Source of the DNA: Dolichospermum circinale AWQC310F
GTDB taxonomy: Bacteria; Cyanobacteriota; Cyanobacteriia; Cyanobacteriales; Nostocaceae
Direction: 5' to 3'
NCBI RefSeq assembly: GCF_000426925.1
Contig: NZ_KE384685.1
Coordinates: 79,854 to 114,817, forward strand
DNA length: 34,964 nt
Both the position numbers and the translations under genes were made by a program. Below are positions 7,604 through 16,497 of this stretch, one piece after another (positions within the stretch are counted from its first letter, which is position 1; each line of letters opens with the position of its first letter). Below the pieces are notes generated by a model, which made no database searches, was not told the DNA's origin, and was given only the letters and a program-made list of their open reading frames with translations.

Positions 7604-9943
7604 TTACTTCAAATTCAAAGTAACTTTCTGTAAATTACCTGTGAACGCAAACGGTACTTGATAAGTTTCCACAATTGGAGTACCTGTATCTCGACCAACA
7701 TCAAAAGTTTCATCCAAAGCCAAACGATAGGGTATAGTTTTGGCAATTCGACCCTCAGCTACCGGTTGATCATTGATGAATAACCTGCCAATTCCTCCAG
7801 CACCAACTCCACCACCGTCATAATCAAAATTAAATTTAATTGTTGATTTACCTGGGGCTAATTTTTCAGAAGATTGAATAATGTAACGTTCAGCATTTAC
7901 AAAGTTGTAAACATAAGTTGGTTTACTATCTTCTAGGAAAAATCCCCAACCCGCAAAACGTCCACCTTGAGTTAATAAAACACCCTCCGCACCACTTTCT
8001 GGAATTTCTACATCAGCGGTAATGCTAAATGATCTATTTTTTAAACTTGGGGCGCTACCTTCAGGAATGCTCACTCCTGTAGAATAGTAAGTAAAAGTTG
8101 TGCGTCCTGCGGCGGGAGAAGGACGATCTTGCACGTCAAATCTTTCAGAAACGCGGTCATCTAATGGTAAAACGTTATATTTGCGTGCTTCTGATAAAAA
8201 CAACTTTTGCAGTTTTGCTAATTTTTCTGGATTTTTAGCCGCCAGATTATTAGCTTCGCTGAAGTCCTCCTCAATATTGTATAGTTCCCAAGGATCTTTC
8301 TCGAAGTCAGCATTAATTGTACCCTGCCAAGGTAATCGAGGATGACGGGCCGCAGCTATCCATCCATTATCATAAATAGCCCTGTTGCCAAACATCTCAA
8401 AATACTGGGTTTCATGTTTAGAAGCAGCTTTAGGAGCATCAAAGGTGTAAACTAGACTAGTACCCTCGAGTTTCTGCTGCTGTACCCCATTAACTTGAGT
8501 CGGTGCTGTAATTCCTGCTGCTTCAAAAATAGTTGGTGTAATGTCAATGACATGATGGAATTGGCCACGAAGTCCGCCTTGATCTTGAATGCGATCGCCA
8601 TAAGCAATAATTAAGGGGTTACGAGTGCCACCAAAATGAGAAGCGATTTGTTTAGTCCATTGAAATGGTGTTGTACCAGCCCAAGCCCAAGCTGCATGAT
8701 AATGATTAAAGGTTTTGGGACTACCTAAGTCATTCAAAGAAGCTAGAAGTTGTTCTCGGCTTTCGGGTACTTTATTGAAAACTTTTAATTCATTGACGCT
8801 ACCTGCTAAACCACCTTCAGCACTAGCACCGTTATCACCAACGATGTAGAAAACTAAGGTATTGTCTAATTCACCAATTTGGTCAATGGCATCAATTAAT
8901 CTTCCCACTTCATGGTCTGTATATGCTAAAAATCCCGCAAATACTTCCATTTCATGGGCATAGATTTTTTGATCATCTGGAGATAATGAATCCCATGCTG
9001 GCAATTCTTTGGGACGGGGAGTAAGCTGGGCATTAGCAGGAATTACACCCAGTTGTTTTTGCCGCGCAAAGGTTTCCTCTCGTAATTTATCCCAGCCTTG
9101 ATCAAACTTACCTTGATACTTGTCTATCCAGACTTTAGGGGCGTGATGAGGTGCATGGGTAGCACCGGTAGCCAAATAGGTAAAAAAGGGCTTGTCAGGG
9201 GCTATAGACTGTTGAGAATGAATCCAGCTAATAGCATGATTTACTAAATCGGGAGTCAAATGATAATCAGGGTTATTAGTTGGTGGTGCAACCCGCTTAG
9301 TATTTTCTACCAAAGCCGGACTCCATTGGTTAGTATCACCACCTAAGAAACCGTAAAAATACTCAAATCCCAACCCGGTTGGCCAGCGATCAAAAGGGCC
9401 AGCCGCACTAGTTTCATAATCTGGTGTATTGTGCCATTTACCGAAAGCCGCAGTATTGTAACCATTCTGCCGCAATACTTCCGCTACAGTAGCAGCACTC
9501 TTTGGTAAAATTGTTGTGTAACCAGGAAAACCAGATGCTAACTCTGCAACTACACCTGTACCCACTGAATGATGATTACGTCCAGTTAATAAAGCAGCGC
9601 GTGTAGGAGAACAAAGGGCTGTAGTATGGAATTGGTTATAACGTAATCCTTTTTCAGCTAAATGAGTTAAATTCGGTGTATCTACAGGTCCACCAAAGGT
9701 ACTCGCTTGCCCAAAACCCACATCATCCAATAATACTAATAATACATTGGGGGCTTTTTCAGGGGCTTTAATGGGTGCAGGAAAATCTGGTGTTGACTCT
9801 TGATAATTTATACCGATTTTACCTTTGAAAGATGGTGGATTAATCGGCAATACTTTTCCTGTATCTGCTAGGGCAGGGCTAGTAGTGATTAGGAAAATGA
9901 TGGAAAGAGATAATGCGAGCGCTCGCAAAATTAAATTTAACAT
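7604..9943 (-). CDS. Exported Cys-type arylsulfatase (type I sulfatase)
   Basis: A 779-residue sulfatase hydrolysing sulfate esters to alcohol/phenol and sulfate. A signal peptide is evident (hydrophobic residues 5-22, then SPALA), so it should act outside the cytoplasm. The formylglycine motif C111-S-P-T-R115 continues as AALLTGR, the canonical Cys-type site that needs conversion by FGE. Metal and active-site residues follow the family pattern: D73-D74 in LLDDVG, K169-W-H171, H263 in THAPHHAP, and D370-N371 in GDNGAS. Residues from about 620 form a C-terminal beta-rich module ([22 protein letters not shown]) typical of the ~780-residue arylsulfatases. The FGE gene lies 55 bases upstream on the same strand, and a dispersed repeat fills the gap, leaving a weak ribosome binding site. 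Ester specificity is unknown. Confidence 0.95.
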   Translation of the reverse strand: MLNLILRALALSLSIIFLITTSPALADTGKVLPINPPSFKGKIGINYQESTPDFPAPIKAPEKAPNVLLVLLDDVGFGQASTFGGPVDTPNLTHLAEKGLRYNQFHTTALCSPTRAALLTGRNHHSVGTGVVAELASGFPGYTTILPKSAATVAEVLRQNGYNTAAFGKWHNTPDYETSAAGPFDRWPTGLGFEYFYGFLGGDTNQWSPALVENTKRVAPPTNNPDYHLTPDLVNHAISWIHSQQSIAPDKPFFTYLATGATHAPHHAPKVWIDKYQGKFDQGWDKLREETFARQKQLGVIPANAQLTPRPKELPAWDSLSPDDQKIYAHEMEVFAGFLAYTDHEVGRLIDAIDQIGELDNTLVFYIVGDNGASAEGGLAGSVNELKVFNKVPESREQLLASLNDLGSPKTFNHYHAAWAWAGTTPFQWTKQIASHFGGTRNPLIIAYGDRIQDQGGLRGQFHHVIDITPTIFEAAGITAPTQVNGVQQQKLEGTSLVYTFDAPKAASKHETQYFEMFGNRAIYDNGWIAAARHPRLPWQGTINADFEKDPWELYNIEEDFSEANNLAAKNPEKLAKLQKLFLSEARKYNVLPLDDRVSERFDVQDRPSPAAGRTTFTYYSTGVSIPEGSAPSLKNRSFSITADVEIPESGAEGVLLTQGGRFAGWGFFLEDSKPTYVYNFVNAERYIIQSSEKLAPGKSTIKFNFDYDGGGVGAGGIGRLFINDQPVAEGRIAKTIPYRLALDETFDVGRDTGTPIVETYQVPFAFTGNLQKVTLNLK

Positions 9944-9949
9944 ATTTTT

Positions 9950-9982
9950 TTCTCACGCAGAGACGCGGAGGCACAGAGAGGA
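9950..9982. repeat. Dispersed repeat between FGE and sulfatase genes
   Basis: TCTCACGCAGAGACGCGGAG and the following GCACAGAG match the reverse complement of the repeat at 7566 and the one at 17522. The following GAGGAATTAAGAG is shared with 17538-17552. It lies in the leader of the sulfatase gene and displaces any normal Shine-Dalgarno sequence there. Confidence 0.75.
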
Positions 9983-9998
9983 ATTAAGAGAGTGTTCT

Positions 9999-10982
9999 TT
10001 AATTCAGGTTTTTTACTAATCGAAAGCCGATATGAGTTGTTCCGGTATCAGGAGATTCTGATTCTCGTGCTGCTGGACGGTAGCGGCTGCAATAGTTCGG
10101 CGCACATAGGTAAGAGCCGCCTTTGATGAAATGAAGGGAAGTTTCTGTAGGTTTTTTGGGGTCAAAACTTTTATTTGGTCCAGTGGGGTTAACATTGTGG
10201 GCTTTGTTGTCATGTCCTAAACTGAACCAGTCGGAAGTCCATTCCCAAACGTTGCCGGTCATGTCGTAAAGTCCATAACCATTAGCTGGAAAAGAGCCTA
10301 CTTTTGCAGTTCCTACATAACCGTCGGCTTTGGTATTAAAAAAGGGAAAGATTCCCTGCCAAGTATTGGCTTTTTTGGCTGAATACTGATTACCCCATGT
10401 ATAATTTGCACCTTCTAAACCTCCACGAGCAGCATATTCCCACTGTGCTTCTGTTGGTAATGATTTTCCCACCCATTGGGCGTAGGCTAGTGCATCTTCG
10501 TAAGCAATATGTACGACTGGATAGTTTTCTTTACCTACAATTGTGCTGTCACTACCAAAGGGATGCCGCCAATTAGCACTGGGTGTCCAATGCCACCAAC
10601 TCAGAAGTTGAACTTGCTTAACTCCTGGTTTTGGCATTTGAAAAACTAGAGAACCTGGTAATCTTTCTTCATCTGATAAATTGGGAAACTGTTCTTTTGA
10701 TAACGGGCGTTCGGCAACTGTTACATAGTTTGTGGCATTGATAAATTCAATAAATTGGGCGTTTGTTACCTCGTATTTATCAATGCAAAAGGAAGTAACT
10801 GTAACATTTTCAGCCCCTCGCTCTTCCACAAACCCAGAATCATCTGCTCCCATTTTGAATGTACCTCCAGAAATCATCAGCATTCCTGGTGGACAAGTAT
10901 TAACAGCGGCTAATGCTGGGGAACTGCTGAACAGTAATATAAGTGCAATTACTTGAATTAGTAGTGATATTAAAAACTGCAT
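9999..10982 (-). CDS. Formylglycine-generating enzyme (FGE/SUMF1 family), exported
   Basis: A 327-residue protein of the FGE-sulfatase fold that oxidises the sulfatase-motif cysteine to C-alpha-formylglycine. The fold starts at GGTFKMGADD and runs through EVTNAQF, LPTEAQWEYAARGG, GYGLYDMTGNVWEW and the C-terminal block FIKGGSYLCAPNYCSRYRPAA ending in IGFRLV. Both catalytic, copper-binding cysteines of true FGE are present as C293 and C298 (C-x4-C), which distinguishes it from the many catalytically dead family members. A signal peptide is visible (residues 5-20 hydrophobic, then SSPALA), so maturation may occur after export. The start lies one base after the GST stop, so translation is probably coupled. 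The sulfatase with a CSPTR site is the next gene, its obvious client. Confidence 0.93.
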   Translation of the reverse strand: MQFLISLLIQVIALILLFSSSPALAAVNTCPPGMLMISGGTFKMGADDSGFVEERGAENVTVTSFCIDKYEVTNAQFIEFINATNYVTVAERPLSKEQFPNLSDEERLPGSLVFQMPKPGVKQVQLLSWWHWTPSANWRHPFGSDSTIVGKENYPVVHIAYEDALAYAQWVGKSLPTEAQWEYAARGGLEGANYTWGNQYSAKKANTWQGIFPFFNTKADGYVGTAKVGSFPANGYGLYDMTGNVWEWTSDWFSLGHDNKAHNVNPTGPNKSFDPKKPTETSLHFIKGGSYLCAPNYCSRYRPAARESESPDTGTTHIGFRLVKNLN

Positions 10983-10983
10983 T

Positions 10984-11655
10984 TTACGCTGATGGTATTG
11001 TTAAACCAAGAATTTTGGTAAATCTCTCTATGTAAAATTCTGTAGGATTAGCAACTGCTTGGATGGATTCACGTTGACGCAAATTTTCCCACCATTGCTG
11101 TACTTTGGGTGTTTCTGTTGGTAACGTAAAATTACGAAACTTCTCTAAAACTGGTAATCTTTCAAACCAAGGATAGAAGCTAATATCAACTAAACTGAAA
11201 TTTTCTCCTAACCAGTAAGGACCATTGCCAGAAAGTTTACCTAACCCTTCTTCCTCAATATATAAAAGAGACTCTAAAAACTCTCTTCGTCCTTGTTCTT
11301 GTTCCTGGGTATCTTTACCACGCAGGAATTTGTTAAAAGCTGGTACTAAACGAGTATTAGCGTAATCGCCCCAAATTCTCGCAACGGCTTTTTCAGCGGG
11401 ATCGTGAGGTAATAAAGCGGGTTCAGGAAATACTTCCTCTAAATACTCATTGATAATTGCAGACTCATATATTTCTACTTCTCCATGCTTAATCGCTGGA
11501 ACTTTACCGTAACGAGAAATATGGGTAAAACCTTCTGGTTTGTGCTGTAAATCAATTTCAATCGGTGTATAATCAATTCCTTTTTCCTGTAATACTGCAC
11601 GGGTTCTTTGGGAGAAGGTAGAACCTTTAGTGTAATAAAGTTGTAAGCTACTCAT
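10984..11655 (-). CDS. Glutathione S-transferase family protein
   Basis: A 223-residue soluble GST. Residues 1-80 form a thioredoxin-like domain ([20 protein letters not shown], then [10 protein letters not shown] and [12 protein letters not shown], the glutathione gamma-glutamyl contact ES). The rest is the all-helical C-terminal domain ([20 protein letters not shown]). It resembles plant/bacterial theta- or lambda-like enzymes with a Ser/Thr near the N-terminal active site. The ATG at 11655 has a good ribosome binding site (AAGGA). It is the first gene of the run GST-FGE-sulfatase and its stop is one base from the FGE start. Possible roles are conjugation or detoxification of phenols released by the sulfatase, or a reductive role in FGE cysteine chemistry; both are inference. 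Confidence 0.88.
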   Translation of the reverse strand: MSSLQLYYTKGSTFSQRTRAVLQEKGIDYTPIEIDLQHKPEGFTHISRYGKVPAIKHGEVEIYESAIINEYLEEVFPEPALLPHDPAEKAVARIWGDYANTRLVPAFNKFLRGKDTQEQEQGRREFLESLLYIEEEGLGKLSGNGPYWLGENFSLVDISFYPWFERLPVLEKFRNFTLPTETPKVQQWWENLRQRESIQAVANPTEFYIERFTKILGLTIPSA

Positions 11656-11736
11656 TTCGTCCTTTCCTTGATGGGGATTTGTTTGAATTTTCGGTTAATT
11701 GCCAAAATTGCGGGTTGAATGACAGTCAAAGATAGA

Positions 11737-11753
11737 AGTGAATCAATTTCACT
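11737..11753. promoter_or_regulatory. Inverted repeat in the GST/TauE-like divergent promoter region
   Basis: AGTGAA and TTCACT are perfect 6-base arms around a 5-base spacer, midway between the divergently transcribed GST and TauE-like genes. This is a plausible operator for a dimeric regulator controlling both. No regulator gene is adjacent, and short palindromes of this length can occur by chance. Confidence 0.35.
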
Positions 11754-11875
11754 CCACAGTTTAACATTATCTACGGTTTATCGGTCAGGTTATCGTACTA
11801 TATTAGAAGTATTTCATAGTTTTTACTAAAAAACAAGTCTTTTAGCAATCATTATTCTCAAAATTTAGAGCCAAG

Positions 11876-12649
11876 ATGCCCAACCATTTAACACTTGTCC
11901 ATAGCTTGCTTCTCTTCAGTACCGCGTTTATTGCCGGATCGCTTAATGCTGTAGCGGGAGGTGGTAGTTTTATTACATTTCCCACCTTAATATTTACTGG
12001 TATATCGCCAATTACTGCCAATGCCACGAATAATACTGCTTTATGGATTGCAGCTATGGCCAGTGCGGGTGCATATCGTCACAATTTAAACATCCCCAAA
12101 CGAGAACTTTTGATACTATGTATTACCAGTTTAATTGGTGGGGGAATTGGTTCTGTTATTTTGTTGTATACATCAGCAGATATGTTTAAACAGCTACTAC
12201 CTTACCTGTTACTTTCAGCAACTTTGATATTTACATTTAGTGAACCTCTGAAAATATGGCTACAATTTCAAAGCCAAAAATCATCAGAATCTCCACCTTT
12301 ATTAATTCTCGTAATTGCACAATTAGCAATATCTATCTATGGTGGTTTTTTTGGTGCAGGTTTAGGAATTTTAATGTTAGCAACTTTAAGCTTTTTAGGT
12401 ATTAAAAATATTCACACTATGAATGCTTTTAAATCTTTTCTTGGTAGTTGTATCAACGGTATCGCTATTTTTCCTTTTATGTTCGCTGGTTTAATTGCTT
12501 GGCATCAGGCTATTTTAATGGCTGTGGGTGGTTCTCTTGGAGGTTACTTATGCGCTCATTATGCACGGAAATTAGATCCTCGTTTTGTGCGGATATTTGT
12601 AATAGTTGTTGGTTTTAGCATGACTACTTACTTTTTTATTCGTGGTTAA
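11876..12649 (+). CDS. TSUP-family (TauE/SafE) sulfite/sulfonate exporter-like protein
   Basis: A 257-residue membrane protein with about eight hydrophobic segments in two related halves. The N-terminal signature AGSLNAVAGGGSFITFPTL and the second-half GFFGAGLGILMLATL are the paired glycine-rich motifs of the TSUP (TauE/SafE/YfcA) family. Members export sulfite, sulfoacetate or related anions, or move other organic acids. Divergent placement next to the GST-FGE-sulfatase genes makes an organosulfur or sulfite function plausible here, but the family is broad. The ATG at 11876 gives a start directly before the first helix. No gene on this strand is close enough downstream to be clearly in the same operon. 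Confidence 0.85.
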   Translation: MPNHLTLVHSLLLFSTAFIAGSLNAVAGGGSFITFPTLIFTGISPITANATNNTALWIAAMASAGAYRHNLNIPKRELLILCITSLIGGGIGSVILLYTSADMFKQLLPYLLLSATLIFTFSEPLKIWLQFQSQKSSESPPLLILVIAQLAISIYGGFFGAGLGILMLATLSFLGIKNIHTMNAFKSFLGSCINGIAIFPFMFAGLIAWHQAILMAVGGSLGGYLCAHYARKLDPRFVRIFVIVVGFSMTTYFFIRG

Positions 12650-12752
12650 AACTGATAACTATTGAAGTTATCGTCCTGATAAGCATTCTGGATTCTCATA
12701 TCGGCTTTGAGGATGATAACAAATCATGTAAAATAAAAAAAGGAGGTATGTT

Positions 12753-12998
12753 ATGACATCACAACTTCAACAAGCTATCAATATTGCTCAAAATCTTTCA
12801 TTAGTAGAGCAGCTTGAATTGCTAAAAATACTATCCATCAGTATTCAAAAAAACCATTCTCTGGAAGTTAAAACTCAAAACGATATAAAAGATGATACAG
12901 ATTTTTCATCTGAAAGCTTTCGCAAATCTTGGCAACAAGCTGTAACAGGAAAAACTCTCCCAATTTCTCAACTTTGGGAGGACATTAACGTTGACTGA
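12753..12998 (+). CDS. Antitoxin-like small protein of a type II TA pair
   Basis: An 81-residue acidic protein preceded by a near-perfect Shine-Dalgarno (AGGAGG at 12741-12746). The N-terminal half is helical (LQQAINIAQNLSLVEQLELLKILS), a pattern common in cyanobacterial antitoxins that pair with RelE/ParE toxins. The C-terminal half is polar and probably disordered until bound to toxin (SFRKSWQQAVTGKTL, LWEDI). The downstream toxin-like frame overlaps its stop by 8 bases, the classic antitoxin-toxin arrangement. It appears intact while the partner is frameshifted. No clear DNA-binding motif is visible, and it is assigned mainly by context. Confidence 0.7.
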   Translation: MTSQLQQAINIAQNLSLVEQLELLKILSISIQKNHSLEVKTQNDIKDDTDFSSESFRKSWQQAVTGKTLPISQLWEDINVD

Positions 12999-13270
12999 TT
13001 CTTGTTTAATCGAAATTAGATTAACACCTGAATTTAGGCGGAAACTGAGAATTTTAGCCAAAAAATACCGCCAAATTTCAGTGAATATCCAGCCAACTTT
13101 AGAAATGTTACAGATGGGAGAATTTCCAGGTGATCAAATTCCTGGAACTGGGTTCACAGTCATGAAAGTGCGGGTTAAAAATAGCGATATTCAAAAAGGT
13201 AAAAATTGCAAATACTACATTAGTTGTGTTACTGGACATTTACTCAAAATCAGATCAAAGTAATATTTAA
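12991..13270 (+). pseudogene. RelE/ParE-like toxin gene, damaged and frameshifted C-terminus
   Basis: The frame starts at TTG 12991, chosen because GGGAGG lies about ten bases upstream and no in-frame ATG occurs before residue 39. It overlaps the antitoxin stop. Residues 1-70 match RelE/ParE-type toxins (LTPEFRRKLRILAKKY, PGDQIPGTGFTVMKVRVKNSDIQKGK). After GK at about residue 70 the usual Y-R-hydrophobic strand is missing and the frame ends at 13263. Another frame carries the expected family C-terminus: from 13208 it reads about TTLVVLLDIYSKSDQSNI and stops at 13270. A small deletion with a frame change near 13200 therefore seems to have removed the core strand and joined the wrong frame. It is probably inactive, though a sequencing error plus divergence is possible. 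Confidence 0.72.
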
Positions 13271-13313
13271 GTGTCTGAAATTTGCCAAATTATTAATAGT
13301 TTTGATACATCAC

Positions 13314-15170
13314 CTACAGAGGATGATTATTAGCTGATACTGGTAAAAATCCACCGGCTTGCATTTGCCATAATCTGTGATAAGCACCACCCTTAGCCAA
13401 TAACTTAGAGTGAGTACCATCTTCAATGATGCGACCATGATCAAACACCAAAATGCGGTCTAAATGAGCGATAGTAGATAAACGATGGGCTACCACAATG
13501 ACAGTTTTTCCATTCATGGCTGCATCTAGGGTATCTTGAATTGCTTTTTCAGTAATGGAATCAAGGCTAGAAGTAGCTTCATCTAAGATTAAGATAGGTG
13601 CATTTTTGAGGATAACGCGAGCGATCGCAATTCGTTGTCTTTGTCCTCCAGAAAGTTTAACACCACGTTCTCCCACTAGAGAATCATAACCCTCCTTCAT
13701 CTGGGCGATAAAATCGTCAGCATAGGCTTTCCGTGATGCTTCTATTAGTTCTGGTTCTGAAGCTTCTAAACGCCCATAGAGAATATTTTCCAACAACGTG
13801 CGATGGAACAAAGAAGGATCTTGAGGAATCAAACTAATTTGCGAATGTAGGGCTTCCTGAGTCATATCTTTGATATCCACACCATCAATCAATATTTGTC
13901 CCGATTGCGGGTCAAATAAACGCAAAATTAGATTCACAAAAGTAGATTTCCCAGAACCAGAAAAACCCACCAATCCGACGCGCTCCCCTGGTTGAATGGT
14001 GACAGAAAGATTAGTGAATACAGTTTTCTCTGATGAGTAACTGAAATGCACCTGCCGAAACTCAATACTACCTTTAGTAATGGCATGATTTATCGCATTG
14101 TCCCGATCAATAATTTCATGGGGTTGAATGATAGTCTGAACACCATTCGCCACATTACCAATATGTTCAAAAAATTCTAAAAACCGTTTGCTTAAATTGC
14201 GGGCTTCACTAATGATTAATAGCGATAAACTGGTGGCAACAACGAAATCAGCCGCAGCTATTTTTCCCTGACTCCATAGAGAAAGTGAATAATATAAAGT
14301 ACCGATTTTGAGAATTGCTGCTGAGACAAACTGAAACCAGCGAATTCGTTCAGAATACCAGTTTGATTTTCTCACCTCTTTGAGTTCGCGCTTTAATTGG
14401 TCATTCAAATAGCGGCGTTCAAAACCCAAACGGGCAAATAATCGGCTACTGGTGAGATTGGTCACGGAATCTACAATAATGCCTGTAGTTTCACTTCTGG
14501 CCGCCGCAGCTTTGCGGGAATAAATTCGGCAACGAGTCGCCAACCAGAAAGAAATACTGAGGAAGAAAACTGCCCAAATTCCCACAAATGCAGCTAGGGG
14601 AGCATAGGCGCGATAGAGTAAAATTGTGGAGACGATATAGACAATAATTACTGGCATAAATTCAGTAATCATCATTTGCATCGTTTGGGTGACACCAAGG
14701 GAAGTTTCCGCAATCCGATGGGCTAATGCGCCAGCAAAACTACTACTCAGGTAGCGATGGGAATGTTGTTGTAAATAGGCATATAAAGACCGGACTATAT
14801 GCTGTCTGTGAATTGGATGGAGAATAGTTTGCAACAGTCCCGCCGAACGTCCAAATACCACTTCACCTATACTCAAGGACGTAAACAGGATCAAGGGTTG
14901 TTTTAAGGTATCAAAAATGAGTTTGCTGTCTCCTGTAGAGCGTGTCACACTACGGATCATTTCGCCAATAGCATAAGGTAACATAATTCCACAGGTGGCG
15001 TGTGCAATTTCCAGAAGCACCATTACCACATACCACCAGCGAAATTGATTAACGAAATAACAAATAAATAGGAAAGGAGTATCTGGCAATTCTGGCGCAT
15101 TGGGAGCGCGTTGGAATGGTTGAGATAAACGAGTTTTTTTATGTAAAAACCGGCGATTTATTCCGATCAT
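13314..15170 (-). CDS. ABC exporter, fused permease-ATPase (MsbA/multidrug type)
   Basis: A 618-residue half-transporter. The N-terminal membrane domain (about residues 30-340) has roughly six helices. The C-terminal nucleotide-binding domain has Walker A GFSGSGKST, Q-loop in SLIPQDPSLF, signature LSGGQRQRIAIAR, Walker B ILILDEATSSLD and the switch HRLST. It functions as a homo- or heterodimer exporting lipids, peptides or drugs. No partner half-transporter gene is adjacent, so a homodimer is likely. The ATG at 15170 has AAGGAG eight bases upstream. The nearby MITE-like element lies in its upstream region at 15232. The gene is a single minus-strand unit, and substrate cannot be inferred. Confidence 0.92.
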   Translation of the reverse strand: MIGINRRFLHKKTRLSQPFQRAPNAPELPDTPFLFICYFVNQFRWWYVVMVLLEIAHATCGIMLPYAIGEMIRSVTRSTGDSKLIFDTLKQPLILFTSLSIGEVVFGRSAGLLQTILHPIHRQHIVRSLYAYLQQHSHRYLSSSFAGALAHRIAETSLGVTQTMQMMITEFMPVIIVYIVSTILLYRAYAPLAAFVGIWAVFFLSISFWLATRCRIYSRKAAAARSETTGIIVDSVTNLTSSRLFARLGFERRYLNDQLKRELKEVRKSNWYSERIRWFQFVSAAILKIGTLYYSLSLWSQGKIAAADFVVATSLSLLIISEARNLSKRFLEFFEHIGNVANGVQTIIQPHEIIDRDNAINHAITKGSIEFRQVHFSYSSEKTVFTNLSVTIQPGERVGLVGFSGSGKSTFVNLILRLFDPQSGQILIDGVDIKDMTQEALHSQISLIPQDPSLFHRTLLENILYGRLEASEPELIEASRKAYADDFIAQMKEGYDSLVGERGVKLSGGQRQRIAIARVILKNAPILILDEATSSLDSITEKAIQDTLDAAMNGKTVIVVAHRLSTIAHLDRILVFDHGRIIEDGTHSKLLAKGGAYHRLWQMQAGGFLPVSANNHPL

Positions 15171-15231
15171 TTAGGTTTCTCCTTAGTGGTGTACTTCAAA
15201 TAATTTTTGCAATGTACTAAACAAATTCTTT

Positions 15232-15388
15232 ATACAGGGGTTTCCGCTTTTATGAGGTACATCTTAAGCCCCCACCTCGCACCCCCCTCAATCCCCCCGC
15301 AGCGGGGGGAAGAAAAGGATAAACTTTTGATATTGGAGGGGGTTGGGGGTGGGATTCTTGTACCTCATAACATCGGGAAGTGCTGTAT
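15232..15388. mobile_element. MITE-like inverted-repeat element, complete copy
   Basis: About 157 bp bounded by ATACAG and CTGTAT. Both ends read inward as TACAG..TTCCCG-like, then TTATGAGGTACA, then a C-rich run (CCCCCACC), so the termini are imperfect inverted repeats of about 45 bases. The centre contains GCGGGGGG-type palindromic G/C runs. There is no room for a transposase, so it would need one in trans. One end truncates a VOC gene. A second copy starts at 34897 and is nearly identical over its first 53 bases. No clear target-site duplication was seen. Confidence 0.7.
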
Positions 15389-15549
15389 CTAGCTAAACGT
15401 TGTTCAAGTGTACCTGTGTGTAACTCAAACAAGTGATTGTCATAATCATAGAAATATAAAGAATTTCCTTCATCTTCAATACGATTGCGACCCTCTCGGA
15501 ATTCAACACCAAGAGATTTAACTCGTTGTCTATATTTCTCAATACCCAA
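15389..15549 (-). pseudogene. Remnant of a VOC/glyoxalase-fold (FosB/FosX-like) gene
   Basis: The minus-strand frame keeps only the last third of a VOC-superfamily protein: YRQRVKSLGVEFREGRN, then GNSLYFYDYDNHLFELHTGTLEQRLARY, including the metal-ligand glutamate in FELHTGTL. This C-terminal block is characteristic of fosfomycin-resistance-type thiol transferases and related glyoxalase-fold proteins. The N-terminal two thirds are missing, because the frame is closed by TAA just before 15549. At the 3' end the coding sequence runs straight into the MITE-like element after ARY, adding foreign codons. It cannot encode a working enzyme. The remnant lies between the ABC exporter and the methyltransferase. 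Confidence 0.8.
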
Positions 15550-15662
15550 TTATTTGTATAAGTCGCTTTTTGGCTTTCTAAAAAATCTTAGGTTGAAGTT
15601 TTCTACATGGTTCAGTTTTATAAATTAAGATAGCATCAAAGTAGTTTATGACTCCTAAATGC

Positions 15663-16460
15663 CTAGTCCCTTGATCGGGTGTACGCCCAAATTTCAAACT
15701 TAGCTTCAGATGATAACTCTGTTGACAATGAACCATAATGTTCAGTACAAAATACTTCAAATTCTTCCATAATTCTACGGAAAATTTCATCTGATACTTG
15801 CCAACATAATCCGTATCCTCGTGATTTGAAAAAACCAAGTAATTCCTCAACTTTGTTGCTCACAATCCACGTTTTAGCAATCAGATAGTTTGACTGATAA
15901 CCTTTTTTAAGAAAGTATTCCTCCACATTATATTGAATTGTTCTTTGTGTCTGCTTTGAGTTTTGTGTCTGTTGGTACTTGGACAAAATAGCTCTAAAAT
16001 AATTCTCAAATTCCATCCTGGCAGGTGGAGTAATCCACTGGGCATTGAGATAAAAACCTTGTGGTTTTAGTACGCCATGAATATCATCTAAAAACCTCTG
16101 CCAATTTGAAACAGTATGAACCATGTGAAGAGTTAACACAACATCAAAACTCTGATCTGGAAAAGATAATTGTGAGGCATCACCACAAATTAGCTTTAAA
16201 TTGTGAGGAATATAATCTAATTTTTGGCACAACTGATTGAGCATTTCTTGAGACACATCAATTCCAGTTACAGAATAACCACGCTTGACCAAAGGAAGAA
16301 TATTTAAACCAGTACCAACACCTGGTTCTAAAAAAGATGTTTCAGATTTTGCATCAACTAATTCAAGAATAAAATCTGTAACCTCTTCTGCAATTAGCTC
16401 TGTTAACCAACGGGTTTGGTCATAGAGGTGAGCAATTCGGTCGTAATAGTTAGTTACCAC
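15663..16460 (-). CDS. SAM-dependent class I methyltransferase
   Basis: A 265-residue protein with a Rossmann-type methyltransferase fold. Motif I is FLEPGVGTGLNILP, followed by the acidic loop VTGIDVSQEML, motif II-like GDASQLSFPDQSFDVVLTLHMVHTV, and a later DIHGVLKPQGFYLNAQW. This is the UbiE/Methyltransf_11 pattern, and substrates in that group range from quinones to small metabolites. The C-terminal part (VSDEIFRRIMEEFEVF) is family-specific and unrecognised. The ATG at 16460 is the start. It is 37 bases downstream of the aldo/keto reductase gene on the same strand, so they may be co-transcribed. No substrate assignment is possible. Confidence 0.87.
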   Translation of the reverse strand: MVTNYYDRIAHLYDQTRWLTELIAEEVTDFILELVDAKSETSFLEPGVGTGLNILPLVKRGYSVTGIDVSQEMLNQLCQKLDYIPHNLKLICGDASQLSFPDQSFDVVLTLHMVHTVSNWQRFLDDIHGVLKPQGFYLNAQWITPPARMEFENYFRAILSKYQQTQNSKQTQRTIQYNVEEYFLKKGYQSNYLIAKTWIVSNKVEELLGFFKSRGYGLCWQVSDEIFRRIMEEFEVFCTEHYGSLSTELSSEAKFEIWAYTRSRD

Positions 16461-16497
16461 TGCTGATGTTAAATCAAATTATTAATTATGATTGCTT

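Noticed and set aside
12991-13263. Intact RelE/ParE toxin
   Set aside because: The first 70 residues fit but the core strand is missing and the family terminus is in another frame.
15207-15392. 61-codon plus-strand frame
   Set aside because: It lies almost entirely within the MITE-like element and encodes a low-complexity C/G-rich peptide.
15578-15850. 90-codon minus-strand frame
   Set aside because: It overlaps the methyltransferase in another frame and has no family pattern or ribosome binding site.
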